Shown here in pieces: positions 57,924-64,000 of a stretch of 64,000 nt of DNA (positions within the stretch are counted from its first letter, which is position 1; each line of letters starts with the position of its first letter). Source of the DNA: Branchiostoma floridae (Eukaryota; Chordata; Leptocardii; Amphioxiformes; Branchiostomatidae); NCBI RefSeq assembly GCF_000003815.2, contig NC_049993.1, positions 20,187,071 to 20,251,070 of the forward strand, written 5' to 3'. The translations under genes were made by a program, and so were the position numbers. The notes beneath the pieces are model-generated. The model saw only the letters and a list, made by a program, of their open reading frames with translations, had not been told where the DNA came from and did no database searches.

Positions 57924-60900
57924 GCTTGCGTAGAATATTGGGTAAATAGATGAAATATTTTTGTAGCCTTGCCACTGTTGGCACAGTCATACATCAAAGG
58001 ATCATCATCTATGGACTAAACAAATTGTCAGGCCGCACTGACGGATAACATCAATGGAATCAGCCCAGTTCTAGATCTTATTTCTGCGTTGTTACAGTGA
58101 TACAAGAAACATCAGAGCAAAACACCAATAATTTAATTAATTTCCCTCCACGTTGTTCCCCAGGTTACTGAGTGGGCCGTGAACAAGACCTGGGAGACCA
58201 CCTCCTACGCCGCCAAGTACGCCACCGACTACGTCGTGCAGTCCTCCAACGGCAGCATCGAGTTTAACCTGTACCACCCCTTCAACTGGACCCGCTTCGA
58301 CGAGGTAAGCATTGGTGTACATTATTTTCTAGCGTTGACTGACGAATAGAAAGTTACAACAGTGTTCGCAAAACCTACTAATTACGGAAAAAGTGCCTCC
58401 CACTTCTTCCAAAAAGTCAATCCCAAACGTCAACCCCAAAAAGCTTAGATTGTAGTTCGCAGCAGTCCATAGTAGAACAGTCGCTTGTCTGTATACTTTT
58501 TTGTATATATTGTATGTTCCATTAGCCCTCGGGCAAGAATTCCACGAAAAATGAAACTCTTGTTGATAGAACCACCATCGTTATCATTTCAGGTTCCTTC
58601 CGTGAGCAACAGGACCGCCGACCTCCTGAGGCAGACCGCTGAGATGATGACGGCCATGTGGCGCTCCCCCATGTCCGCTATGCGCGAGATCCCACCTTTC
58701 GACAGTAAGTTTTTTTTTTTTTTATTAAAAACAACAACAATGGTACATTTGTCAACCACTAAGACTAGTGTTTGTACTGTCGAGTACTATTGCACATGGA
58801 GGGATAACATATACTGGTGTGTCTGGACGAATTACATGGTTAATTTCACATGCAATACATGGGTAGTGGAACAGTCAGAAAAGACAAATACAAAAACTTT
58901 CTATAGTAAGTTACAAACTTTGGCTGAACATGATAAACCACTGCATAACAGACCACTTCTGTACTCAGGGATTGGGGCTTCGATAAGAATGACATAGTCT
59001 AAGCCACCACTGGATAATTCACCATTGTCGAGAGAACGTATATTTATTAAGTCTTAGCCCGGTGCGTTATGGCCAAAGGTATCAACTAAGTTTCAAATTC
59101 AAGAAAAAGACAGATATTTGTCGGTTTCTTGTCTTTTTTGTTGTTGTCTCTGATCATCTTTGGACCCCAATGTCACTTCAATATAAAATAAATATCCCTC
59201 CAGGGGACAAATCCCCTTCATTGTAAGGCTAAACAAAGTCGAACGCATTTTTGCTATCGTTACCACGATCTAACCTGTCCTAATGTCTTCCCAGGGACCT
59301 CCATCACCTTCGGTCAGCACGTCCTCACCTGGGACGAGCACCTGTACGACGTGCCCCAGGCCGCCTCCGACGACTGCGTCTACGTCCTGGCCCGCGACTT
59401 CGACGACGGCAACTTCACCATCCTGAGCAGCAAGGAGGGCATCACCGTCCAGCTGCCCACCGCTGTGGTCGAGATTAACAAGGAGAACCACGTCAGGGTT
59501 GACGGTAAGAATCTGCCTTCTTGTTGCTATTGGTATTCAAGATTTGTTGGTTGGACTATCAAATACGTACAGCCAGAACTGCCTAACCAGTCAGTGGCTT
59601 TCTCAGTTTGTTTGCACTGTAAGTAGTTTTTTTTAGCATTCGGAGATACTTGCTGGGTTTCTTTGGGAGGGGGCTACTTACCTCTTTACTAATTACTTAA
59701 AGTAAAAAGGCCGAAGGTAGCACATTTAAGTGGATACGCTATGGACACGCACAGAACCAGAATTCTAAACTGCGTTTACACAATTTTACCCAGTTGAAAA
59801 CAAGATTCATAAGCTTTACCGTTGAACCTTCAGGCCTTGGAAGCTGTAGCACACAAAGCAAAGTAAGGTTTCCTTGAATAAATATGCAACTTCGTTCCGT
59901 AGGCTCCAAGCAGCCCACCGAGCTCCCCTACCAGAGCGAGGAGAAGAATATCACCATCCTGCGCCAGGGACCCTACGTGAACATCACCACCCGCGACGGC
60001 GTGTCCGTCCGCTGCGACGCCATCAACGAGATCTGCGTGTACAACATCTCCGGCTGGTACCACAACAAGACCCTGGGTCTGCTCGGCACCAACGACAACG
60101 AGCCCGCCACCGACTTCCGCCGCCCCGACGGGTCCGTCACCGACCGCGAGGATGCCTTCGTCAACTCCTACGAGGTCACCAAGACCAAGAACTGCAAGGT
60201 GGGACTCGAAACAACTTTTTTTGTGTGAACTATACCCCGATTTCTTATGAACATACTACTGTCAGTCAGTCTATACAGACTATGGCACAAACTCCTACGA
60301 GGTCACCAACACAAAGAACGGCAAGGTGGGCTTCGATACAGTGTATCTTTCTTACCTTGACTATACCCCGGACCACAGAGCATTCAAATACAGTCATCCT
60401 GCCCCAAAAGAACACCCAGGGGACTGATACAACCTGGAATTGGTAAACCCAAAGTATTGAACCGTCTACAAATGCATTGGACTACTCGCTCAAAAATGAT
60501 CGTATAAACGTATGCAATACACTGAAATCGTAAACGGACATGTTGCTATCCAGATTACAACTGTTGAGATTTTTGTTTATCTCTTTGATGATGGAAAGAA
60601 CAAACCAGTTCTATCACCTATGTAACCCCTCTGACAGACAGGCTAGAAGGGTTCTCCCGCTGTTTAAGACAGGCGTTTGGAACTTAGATGTGATGATTTT
60701 TCAAAAACATTTTGTGACTGACGAGTTGGACTGTTCCTCCGCAGATCGACAGCGAGAGGAACGTCGCCAAGGGCAAGTTCGCCGCCATCACCGACTGCTA
60801 CATCCCCGAGTCTCCCAAGTGTGACGAGCTCTTCAGCCGCGAGAACTACGCCTCCAAGTTCAGGTGCGAATACTTATACAGTATATGTACAGTTCGTGTT

Positions 60901-63810
60901 TCCCGAGAACTATCGTAGAGTAGAATTTGTTATCACATTTAAGCACAGCAGGGGCATCTTCTCTGGGTATTTTGAAAGGACGCTTGCAGATAGATGTGCA
61001 AAAGCTAGGTATGACAAGTCATTCAGTGTAATATAACCAGCTGCTGTCGCGTCGCGTGCCTGCGAAGCTGGTGTGTTAAGCCAAAGGGCGGTTATACCGG
61101 CTATATAGATATAGATAGAGATACATACATGCTACAAGAGGAATCGAGCAACGTTTGGAGCAACTTTTAAGTCAGATGCCTTCAACAACTTTTCATTTTA
61201 AGTGTTCATCATCACATCACAAGTGTCCGACATTTCCTACATCAAGTACATCACAAACGTTGCATGTATTTACAAAATGAAGTGGCCTGGAGGACATTTA
61301 TATGATTACACTATTCCAAATGGTAACTACCATGTAACTAGTCAAGGAACTGTACCAAGTGCTAGAAAATAAGTCAAACAATAACTGAACTCCAGGTAAT
61401 AAGAGTTACAACTAAAAGTTACTCAAGACAAAGTCGTAGTCATAGCAAATGGATTATATTCCAACAATCATTTGGCAAGAACTGGTACGAATGAAGACCT
61501 ACAATACCAATCTAGGTAGTAGCTACTTACTAAGTAGTACTAAGACTTCTTCCACTGTTTCTCAGGCGTTGCTTCCAGGCCGTCGACCCCGAGCCGTTCA
61601 GGCAGGCCTGCAAGAGCGACTCCAAGAGGTGCAACCTAAAGGAGCCCAAGAAGAGCATCTGCACCGTGACCGCCGGCTACATCGCCGCCTGCGAGGCCAA
61701 GGGCATCAGGATCGAGCAGGAAGAAGTCTGCGGTGAGTCGGAATCATGGTCTCTATGGTCTCTACCCTACGGTCTGACTATTCATGTCCCTTACCAACTC
61801 CTATAACATTTTGCAATCTGATCCGGGTAAATCTGTATGTTGTTTGGATTTCGCAGTTTTGAAGGTGGACTTTCAAAGACAAAAACGGACCAAGAGACAA
61901 CAAAAACTGTATGCATGCGCTTAAAAATACTGTTTATGTCGGGCACCGGGTTGAATCTAAATCGGACACCAAGAAGTACCCCCGGTATCTGTCAGTCCAC
62001 CGGAACAAATTTGTGGTTCTACACTATAAAAAAACACTATTCAAGTCCCTGAACGACTCCTATGACATTAGCATAATGATCCAGCTCGACCTGTAAGTTG
62101 CATTCTATGGGCTTTGACAAAAACGACGACAAAAATTGTATGTATGTGTATATAGATACTGTTAAGGCCGGGCACCAGGTTGAATTTAAGTCGGACTTAA
62201 AATAAACCCGGGACCCGGTGACAAATAGACGCCGTGGCTATCCGGCAGTCAATCGGAACAAATTTGTGGCTTTGGAGTCCGTTCGGGGCTGCATGCTTGA
62301 CGGGCACCTTTGCAATTAAGACACAAACCTTATAGATGAATTGATATGCTGAGAGACAGTTCAACAGATGACAAAGCTTAGGACTGAAAAATGACGTATT
62401 TTCCCACCACAGCATCCTGTGAGGAGGACAAGCAGCCCGGAGACAGGTGGAACAGGAGGGCCGCCCGCAAGGCCGATGTTGTCTTCGTGGTGTCCGAGAG
62501 CCGCAAGATGAAGGACCGCTACGGCAAGCCCGAGGAGCAGCTCCTGAGACTCGCCCAGGCCGTCGTCAAGAACCTCGAGCAGAACAAGTTCAAGGTAACC
62601 GTCTCAAGTATTTATGTTACCTGTTACAGTATTGATCTTGGTTTTGGTCTTGGTTTTAGTGAAAACTCAGTTTTCAAGCATACAGGTTTACTTTTCGACC
62701 TGCAAAGGCTGTTTTATGTTCTTTTGACATTAATGACACATTAAGGTATCATACTTAGAACTAGGGCGCAGAACGTTTGTTTTTGGCTTATTGTTTAAAC
62801 CAACGTTTCTTGTAGTCCTGTTACCCGTATAACTGACTCTGATAAGATTTCAGCGGCAAACTGCCTTAGCTATGAAAATAAGTGTGAGAAAACATGGAGA
62901 AGGCAATTGGTGGTCAGGAAGGAACCAGTTTCTGACTTAAGTTGTATTTTGTTACCGTAGGATGTTGAGTTCGGAATCGTCGCCTTCGCCGGCAAGGATG
63001 TCCACCGTGAGCCCCATGTCCACACCATCAAGGGCGAGCTCTTCAAGCAGGTCAGCCAGCTCCAGCGTGGCCTCAACGAGCTCAGGTGAGTTTTCTGTCT
63101 GTTTTGTCGTCTGATCATGTAAAAACACCAGAGCAACTATGTGTTTGGCAATACATACCGTACATATAACAGCTGTATTTCACGTGAGATGCATGTCTGT
63201 AGATTTGAAAGCTCAAATACTTCGCATTGTGCATTTGAGTTGAGATGGAGCAACAACAGAAAATCTTCAATCAAGCTTCTTTTAGGTTGCCCTAAACCTT
63301 AGCTGGACTGTTGTCCTTTATTTGGTCCTTTAATAGACACTAAAATGGTACAATGAAACAAAGTTTACGCCACAACAATAGATCTAGAGACATTCCAAAA
63401 CAATTGTACTGATTGGCAGGATTCTACGATATTTAAAATGTAGCAAAACTTATGTCTGTCCTGTAAACTAATTAGAAGGAACTGACTAAAGATACATCCA
63501 AAAACATGTAGAGTTGTAAAAGTGTAACAAAACTAACACCTGCCTTGTTACACTTCACAGATTCGAGGGTGAGGAGCCCATGGAAGCTTTCGAGGCCATC
63601 AAGCTGGCCTCCACCTACCCCTTCCGCGCCGAGGCCGCGAAGACCATCATCGTCTTCGACCACGAGGAGAGCCTGTACTACAACGAGCTGGCCGAGATCG
63701 TCGACATCCTGGGAGAGAACTCCATCACCATGAACGTCGTCTGCGACTACGCCAAGATCGACCGCATCAGCAAGAAGAAGTCTTCTCCTGTTGTTGGCCT
63801 GACCGGCAAG
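21691..63810 (+). CDS. Apolipoprotein B/apolipophorin-like large lipid transfer protein, 58 exons, 3' incomplete
   Basis: Secreted LLTP-superfamily lipoprotein, expected to assemble and carry lipid in the circulation. I joined 58 coding exons (coordinates in the block entries that follow). They sum to 12,177 nt, stay in frame at every junction, and give 4,059 residues with the C-terminus beyond the window. Order: signal peptide (1-15), N-terminal beta-barrel (about 40-300), helical domain (about 301-700), beta-sheet cavity (about 720-1091), a repeat-built, sequon-saturated lipid-associating region (about 1092-3609), VWD (about 3610-3818), Cys-rich tail (3818-3880) and a VWA-like domain (about 3885-4059+). 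N-terminal LLTP plus VWD is shared by vitellogenins, apolipophorins and clotting proteins. The great length and absence of a polyserine phosvitin tract favour an apoB/apolipophorin-like carrier over vitellogenin. Codons end overwhelmingly in C or G, fitting high expression. Both N-runs fall in introns. The orthologue name cannot be settled here. Confidence 0.9.
22336..22736. repeat. Possible inverted-repeat element in LLTP intron 1
   Basis: GCGCTATCTCATC at 22336-22348 is matched by its inverse GATGAGATAGCGC at 22724-22736, a 13-bp terminal inverted repeat. No target duplication is obvious. Confidence 0.4.
25120..25185 (+). pseudogene. Decoy copy of LLTP exon 3 start
   Basis: GGTTCAAGCAAGGCCAGCG and TTGTCCGTTCGTTTTAG mirror the acceptor and start of exon 3 (25277-25335). 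The copy keeps an AG but reads into TAG after about ten codons, so its use would truncate the protein. Confidence 0.85.
25440..25815 (+). mobile_element. CR1-like LINE 3' end in LLTP intron 3
   Basis: One frame reads [20 protein letters not shown], then [15 protein letters not shown] and a stop. This resembles the C-terminus of CR1-type reverse transcriptase polyproteins (YNTRSA...KRSFSYRGxxLWNSLP pattern). It is followed by an AT-rich 3' UTR-like stretch ending AATAAACTCACTCAC. It is 5'-truncated and inserted just after exon 3. Confidence 0.75.
26735..26870 (+). repeat. Dispersed repeat copy in LLTP intron 4
   Basis: Best-preserved forward copy of the family at 10700-10850: GTGTCACTGACGAAGGATAG, AAACGTCTGACCGTTTCCAA, ATATCCAGTTGCTTGAGTAA and TTATTACCTGGATATCTTAT. 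Confidence 0.7.
28870..29035 (-). mobile_element. Retroelement 3' tail, minus strand, in LLTP intron 8
   Basis: Second copy of the tail at 15536-15710: ACGACTTTCGTAAGGTCTAC, AATGAACTACCTACATGAAA and AGATGAGTCTAGAGTAT. Confidence 0.55.
29630..29721. repeat. CCAA/CCGA tetranucleotide tract
   Basis: About 90 bases of ACCAACC-type repeats in LLTP intron 9, with a short CCGA block in the middle. Confidence 0.9.
30596..30860. repeat. Minisatellite (~26 bp, about 10 copies) after LLTP exon 11
   Basis: Units read TTTCCAGGAAGAGTTTTCTT then CTGTAA, with small changes. The array begins 15 bp after the exon 11 donor. Confidence 0.9.
34345..34460 (+). pseudogene. Two decoy copies of LLTP exon 17 start
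   Basis: CTCTAAAGCTACCGGTAG at about 34350 and ATTACAGCTACCAGCACGTT at 34426 precede the real CTCTACAGCTACCAGCAGTT at 34604. The second keeps a usable AG and about 25 exon-like bases. Upstream intron words (GATACACAAC, GATAGACGGCAAAGCTG) are duplicated too. Confidence 0.8.
35130..35365 (+). pseudogene. Two decoy copies of LLTP exon 18 acceptor region
   Basis: A ~120-bp unit containing ACTCCTTGTTTCTGCATAAT, CCAGGC and AAATAGCGTGCGAAAAA occurs twice. A diverged third unit carries the real acceptor (TTTTTCTGCAGGATCCAGGC at 35383). The copies have lost the AG. Confidence 0.8.
36638..37190 (+). repeat. Five-fold tandem array built from the exon 20 end and donor
   Basis: The last ~20 bases of exon 20 (GCAACCTGCACACCACCCAG), the donor GTTAGTAG and ~80 intron bases repeat. 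Donors follow 36660 (real), 36764, 36870, 36974 and 37080, with periods of 104, 106, 104 and 106. A donorless remnant lies near 37170-37190. Confidence 0.92.
37231..37450. mobile_element. Large palindromic foldback element in LLTP intron 20
   Basis: The left arm (ATAGCAGGCTCTCTTTGGCC, then GCACTTTTGCTGGCCATTTC, then GGCCTCTCTGATAGCCGGCC) is mirrored by the right arm around a short loop near 37331-37340 (TTTCTAAAG). Each arm is about 105 bp, so single strands could form one long hairpin. No coding capacity. Confidence 0.85.
39085..39160 (+). mobile_element. Retroelement tail abutting the exon 23 acceptor
   Basis: TGCTTTGCACCTTGTACAAT, then ACAATAAAGTTATCATC and TATTCAG, the acceptor of exon 23. 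The same tail (ACTTTGCACCTTGTACAATA then AAGTTACG) precedes exon 26. Confidence 0.65.
40720..40833 (+). mobile_element. Retroelement tail abutting the exon 26 acceptor
   Basis: CATTTTCATCCCATGCTACC, GCATACTTTGCACCTTGTAC and AATAAAGTTACG run into TTTGTGTTTGAAG, whose final AAG is the exon 26 acceptor. The wording matches 39030-39150. Confidence 0.65.
41185..41240 (+). pseudogene. Decoy copy of LLTP exon 26 end
   Basis: CTTCTACAACTACACTCTTA, then TGGGTAAGAACGGCTTCTTA, matches 41001-41046. The donor at 41206 is intact; no acceptor is evident. Confidence 0.88.
41330..41406 (+). mobile_element. LINE-type 3' hairpin tail
   Basis: AAAGCGGCCTTCAGGCCTAT, then GAGCTTCTCATGAAG and AAATAAAGGTTCAAAC; relative of 19280-19375. 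Confidence 0.6.
41549..41657 (+). pseudogene. Decoy copy of LLTP exon 27 start, running into a CCAT/CATA tract
   Basis: CCCCAG then CTACTGGCAACACCTCCCTG and CGTCTGAACGTCTCCTCCAC match the real exon 27 start at 41715 almost base for base. The copy keeps a good acceptor, but after about 25 codons an extra base shifts the frame into CATCCATC/CATACATA microsatellite. Confidence 0.9.
45678..45777. other. Assembly gap (100 N)
   Basis: Exactly 100 N, the usual placeholder for a gap of unknown size. It is in LLTP intron 32 and lies between two related copies of the exon 32 end. Confidence 0.98.
45778..45832 (+). pseudogene. Copy of LLTP exon 32 end with broken donor
   Basis: AGCCTTCCTGTCCATCAACA through CGCCGGCCTCGAG matches 45258-45311. 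The donor has changed from GAG-GTACCG to GAG-TTACCG. The following ~300 bp also parallel 45312-45600 with many differences. Confidence 0.85.
47250..47475 (+). repeat. Two joined dispersed repeats in LLTP intron 34
   Basis: 47250-47345 is a degraded copy of the family at 26735-26870 (CGGATATGATTTTGGAAACC in mixed orientation, CATGGATGTCTAATCGTCAT). 47343-47475 matches the LINE-type tail at 19130-19265 (CTGTTCCTACATTTTCAGTA, then CTTGTGTTGTTTGACATTGT). Confidence 0.55.
47819..47918. other. Assembly gap (100 N)
   Basis: Exactly 100 N in LLTP intron 35, 33 bp before the exon 36 acceptor. Confidence 0.98.
48135..48236 (-). mobile_element. LINE-type 3' hairpin tail, minus strand
   Basis: GTTTGAACCTTTATTTATTC then CAAATCGGCCTGCAGGCCGC then TTTTCATTGAG is the reverse of the tail at 19290-19375. 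It begins 7 bp inside intron 36. Confidence 0.65.
48575..49321 (+). repeat. Tandem array of five decoy exon 37 acceptors before the real one
   Basis: Units begin at acceptors followed by 48618, 48751, 48897, 49043, 49189 and (real) 49322; spacings 133, 146, 146, 146 and 133. Each repeats CTGACAG, GTGCGAGATCCCGTCCATCA, the next ~70 exon bases and ~60 intron bases. Copies 2-4 hit TAG after the ACC CAC codons; copies 1 and 5 share a 13-bp deletion. Copies 1-2 and 5-6 are almost identical over about 250 bp. Confidence 0.95.
50072..50140 (+). pseudogene. Decayed copy of LLTP exon 37 end
   Basis: CCGTCTATCAACGTTAGTCT, then TACCACCCTCAACATTTCCC, corresponds to 49923-49960. The donor is lost. Confidence 0.82.
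51488..51556. repeat. TG-rich microsatellite
   Basis: Mostly (TG)n with interruptions, in LLTP intron 39. The open frame through it is a microsatellite artefact. Confidence 0.9.
52895..53045. repeat. TTCATTCG-type simple repeat
   Basis: Tetra- and octanucleotide units (CATTCGTTCATTCGTTCATC) in LLTP intron 41. Confidence 0.85.
54165..54375. repeat. Minisatellite before LLTP exon 44
   Basis: Repeats of AACGTGTATTTCTAAGAATA and AACGTAACGTGTATT with variable length, ending directly at the exon 44 acceptor tract. Confidence 0.85.
56035..56235 (-). pseudogene. LINE reverse-transcriptase C-terminal relic, minus strand
   Basis: On the minus strand it reads [14 protein letters not shown], then [19 protein letters not shown], then [14 protein letters not shown]. 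This order (RRLxWxGHVxRM, GKRxRGRPxxTW, then a WxxAQ motif) is the typical C-terminal end of many animal LINE polyproteins. At least one frameshift near 56128 makes it dead. It sits in LLTP intron 46. Confidence 0.8.
56343..58704 (+). other. LLTP exons 47-51: helical, sequon-rich end of the lipid-associating region
   Basis: Exons 56343-56675, 57042-57180, 57622-57791, 58164-58304, 58593-58704; residues about 3312-3609. Exon 47 has 14 sequons in 111 residues at spacings of mainly 4, 7 and 8 ([18 protein letters not shown]), which puts them on one face of a helix. Density falls from exon 47 (14) through exons 48 and 49 (5 each) to exon 51 (1). WAWRYWDP in exon 49 is Trp-rich. This looks like an apoB-type helical lipid-binding segment with glycans added; the comparison is inference. 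Confidence 0.85.
57857..57918. repeat. (TA)n microsatellite
   Basis: About 31 TA units in LLTP intron 49. Confidence 0.97.
59295..61732 (+). other. LLTP exons 52-55: VWD domain and Cys-rich tail
   Basis: Exons 59295-59504, 59903-60198, 60745-60863, 61566-61732; residues about 3610-3873. Start [20 protein letters not shown] and [16 protein letters not shown] are typical of the first half of [22 protein letters not shown] at about residues 3738-3756 is the hallmark of the second half. Exon 55 adds six cysteines ([36 protein letters not shown]), resembling the C8-like module that follows VWD. VWD is found in apolipophorins, vitellogenins and clotting proteins. Exon 53 has a copied donor region at 60288-60345. 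Confidence 0.9.
60288..60345 (+). pseudogene. Decayed copy of LLTP exon 53 end
   Basis: AACTCCTACGAGGTCACCAA, CACAAAGAACGGCAAG and GTGGGCTTCGATACA parallel 60164-60212; the final Cys codon has become Gly. The donor GT is kept. Confidence 0.88.
61855..62310. repeat. Tandem ~240-bp dispersed-repeat pair in LLTP intron 55
   Basis: Both units carry CGGGCACCGGGTTGAATCTA / CGGGCACCAGGTTGAATTTA and CGGAACAAATTTGTGG about 250-260 bp apart. Neither is coding in a sustained way. Confidence 0.65.
62413..63810 (+). other. LLTP exons 56-58: VWA-like C-terminal domain (continues past the window)
   Basis: Exons 62413-62594, 62961-63085, 63561-63810; residues about 3874-4059. Strands [19 protein letters not shown] and [11 protein letters not shown] occur in the order of beta-strands 1, 2-3 and 4 of a von Willebrand A fold, with helices between ([14 protein letters not shown]). 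The usual DxSxS metal site is replaced by VSESRKM and the TDG by FDHEE, so metal binding is doubtful. Exon 58 ends with GT at 63811 and frame intact; the stop codon is outside. Confidence 0.75.
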
Positions 63811-64000
63811 GTATTGATCATAAATCTTTAGCAGCGAAAGCGGTCTTGTTGAAACATTGACATCAAACTATCGCCATAAAGCTTCAGTCCCATGATATTG
63901 TAAATAACTGTGAAACTATTTGGCTTTAGAAATGTATTTTTTATGTCAAATTCATCGTCTTCAAATGAAAATCTGTGTTTTCTAATAGAGGAAATATACT
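63811..64000 (+). other. Intron 58 of the LLTP gene, running off the window
   Basis: AT-rich and non-coding, starting with a GTATTG donor. No acceptor is visible before the edge. Confidence 0.75.

Noticed and set aside
21691-63810. Calling the large gene vitellogenin
   Set aside because: No polyserine phosvitin tract is present, and the region between the N-terminal LLTP part and VWD is far longer than in vitellogenins; an apoB/apolipophorin-like carrier fits better.

Overview
This is eukaryotic nuclear DNA: every convincing protein signal is split into exons with GT/AG junctions. The exons are GC-rich with mostly C- or G-ending codons, while the introns and spacers are AT-rich and full of degenerate mobile-element debris. 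The gene content (a Patched/RND-type protein beside an apoB/apolipophorin-type large lipid transfer protein), the moderate intron sizes and the dense foldback elements, tRNA-derived SINEs and LINE tails suggest a marine invertebrate deuterostome. An amphioxus (Branchiostoma-like) genome is my best guess; this is inference, since no species marker is present.

Layout. (1) 1-1335: spacer with repeats, no gene I can support. (2) 1336-8582, + strand: a complete 8-exon gene for a 903-residue Patched-domain (sterol-sensing/RND) membrane protein; all junction phases agree. (3) 8583-21565: a 13 kb spacer with possible 3' UTR signals, a 44-bp minisatellite, SINEs, foldback elements, an 814-bp terminal-inverted-repeat element, LINE relics and one unassigned 251-codon open frame. 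(4) 21566-21690: a compact promoter (ATTGG, CRE, TATA) and 5' UTR. (5) 21691-63810 and beyond the right edge, + strand: one very large gene. I joined 58 coding exons; every junction keeps frame, giving 12,177 nt or 4,059 residues before the window ends.

The large gene encodes a secreted lipoprotein of the large lipid transfer protein (LLTP) superfamily. In order it has a signal peptide, an N-terminal beta-barrel, a helical domain, beta-sheet lipid-cavity regions, about 2,500 residues of repeated beta-strand and helical lipid-associating sequence, a VWD domain with a cysteine-rich tail, and a VWA-like domain that runs off the window. The 2,500-residue part is unusual: about 254 N-glycosylation sequons by hand count, near one per ten residues, against about 19 in the preceding 1,091 residues. 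In some helical stretches the sequons recur every seven residues.

The second standout is structural. At many exons of both genes, a stretch covering one exon edge, its splice site and some intron has been tandemly copied, leaving decoy exon fragments in the neighbouring intron: once or twice at most places, five donors after exon 20 and six acceptors before exon 37. Two runs of 100 N (45678-45777, 47819-47918) lie in introns, so some local duplication could reflect assembly trouble, but most copies have diverged enough to be real.
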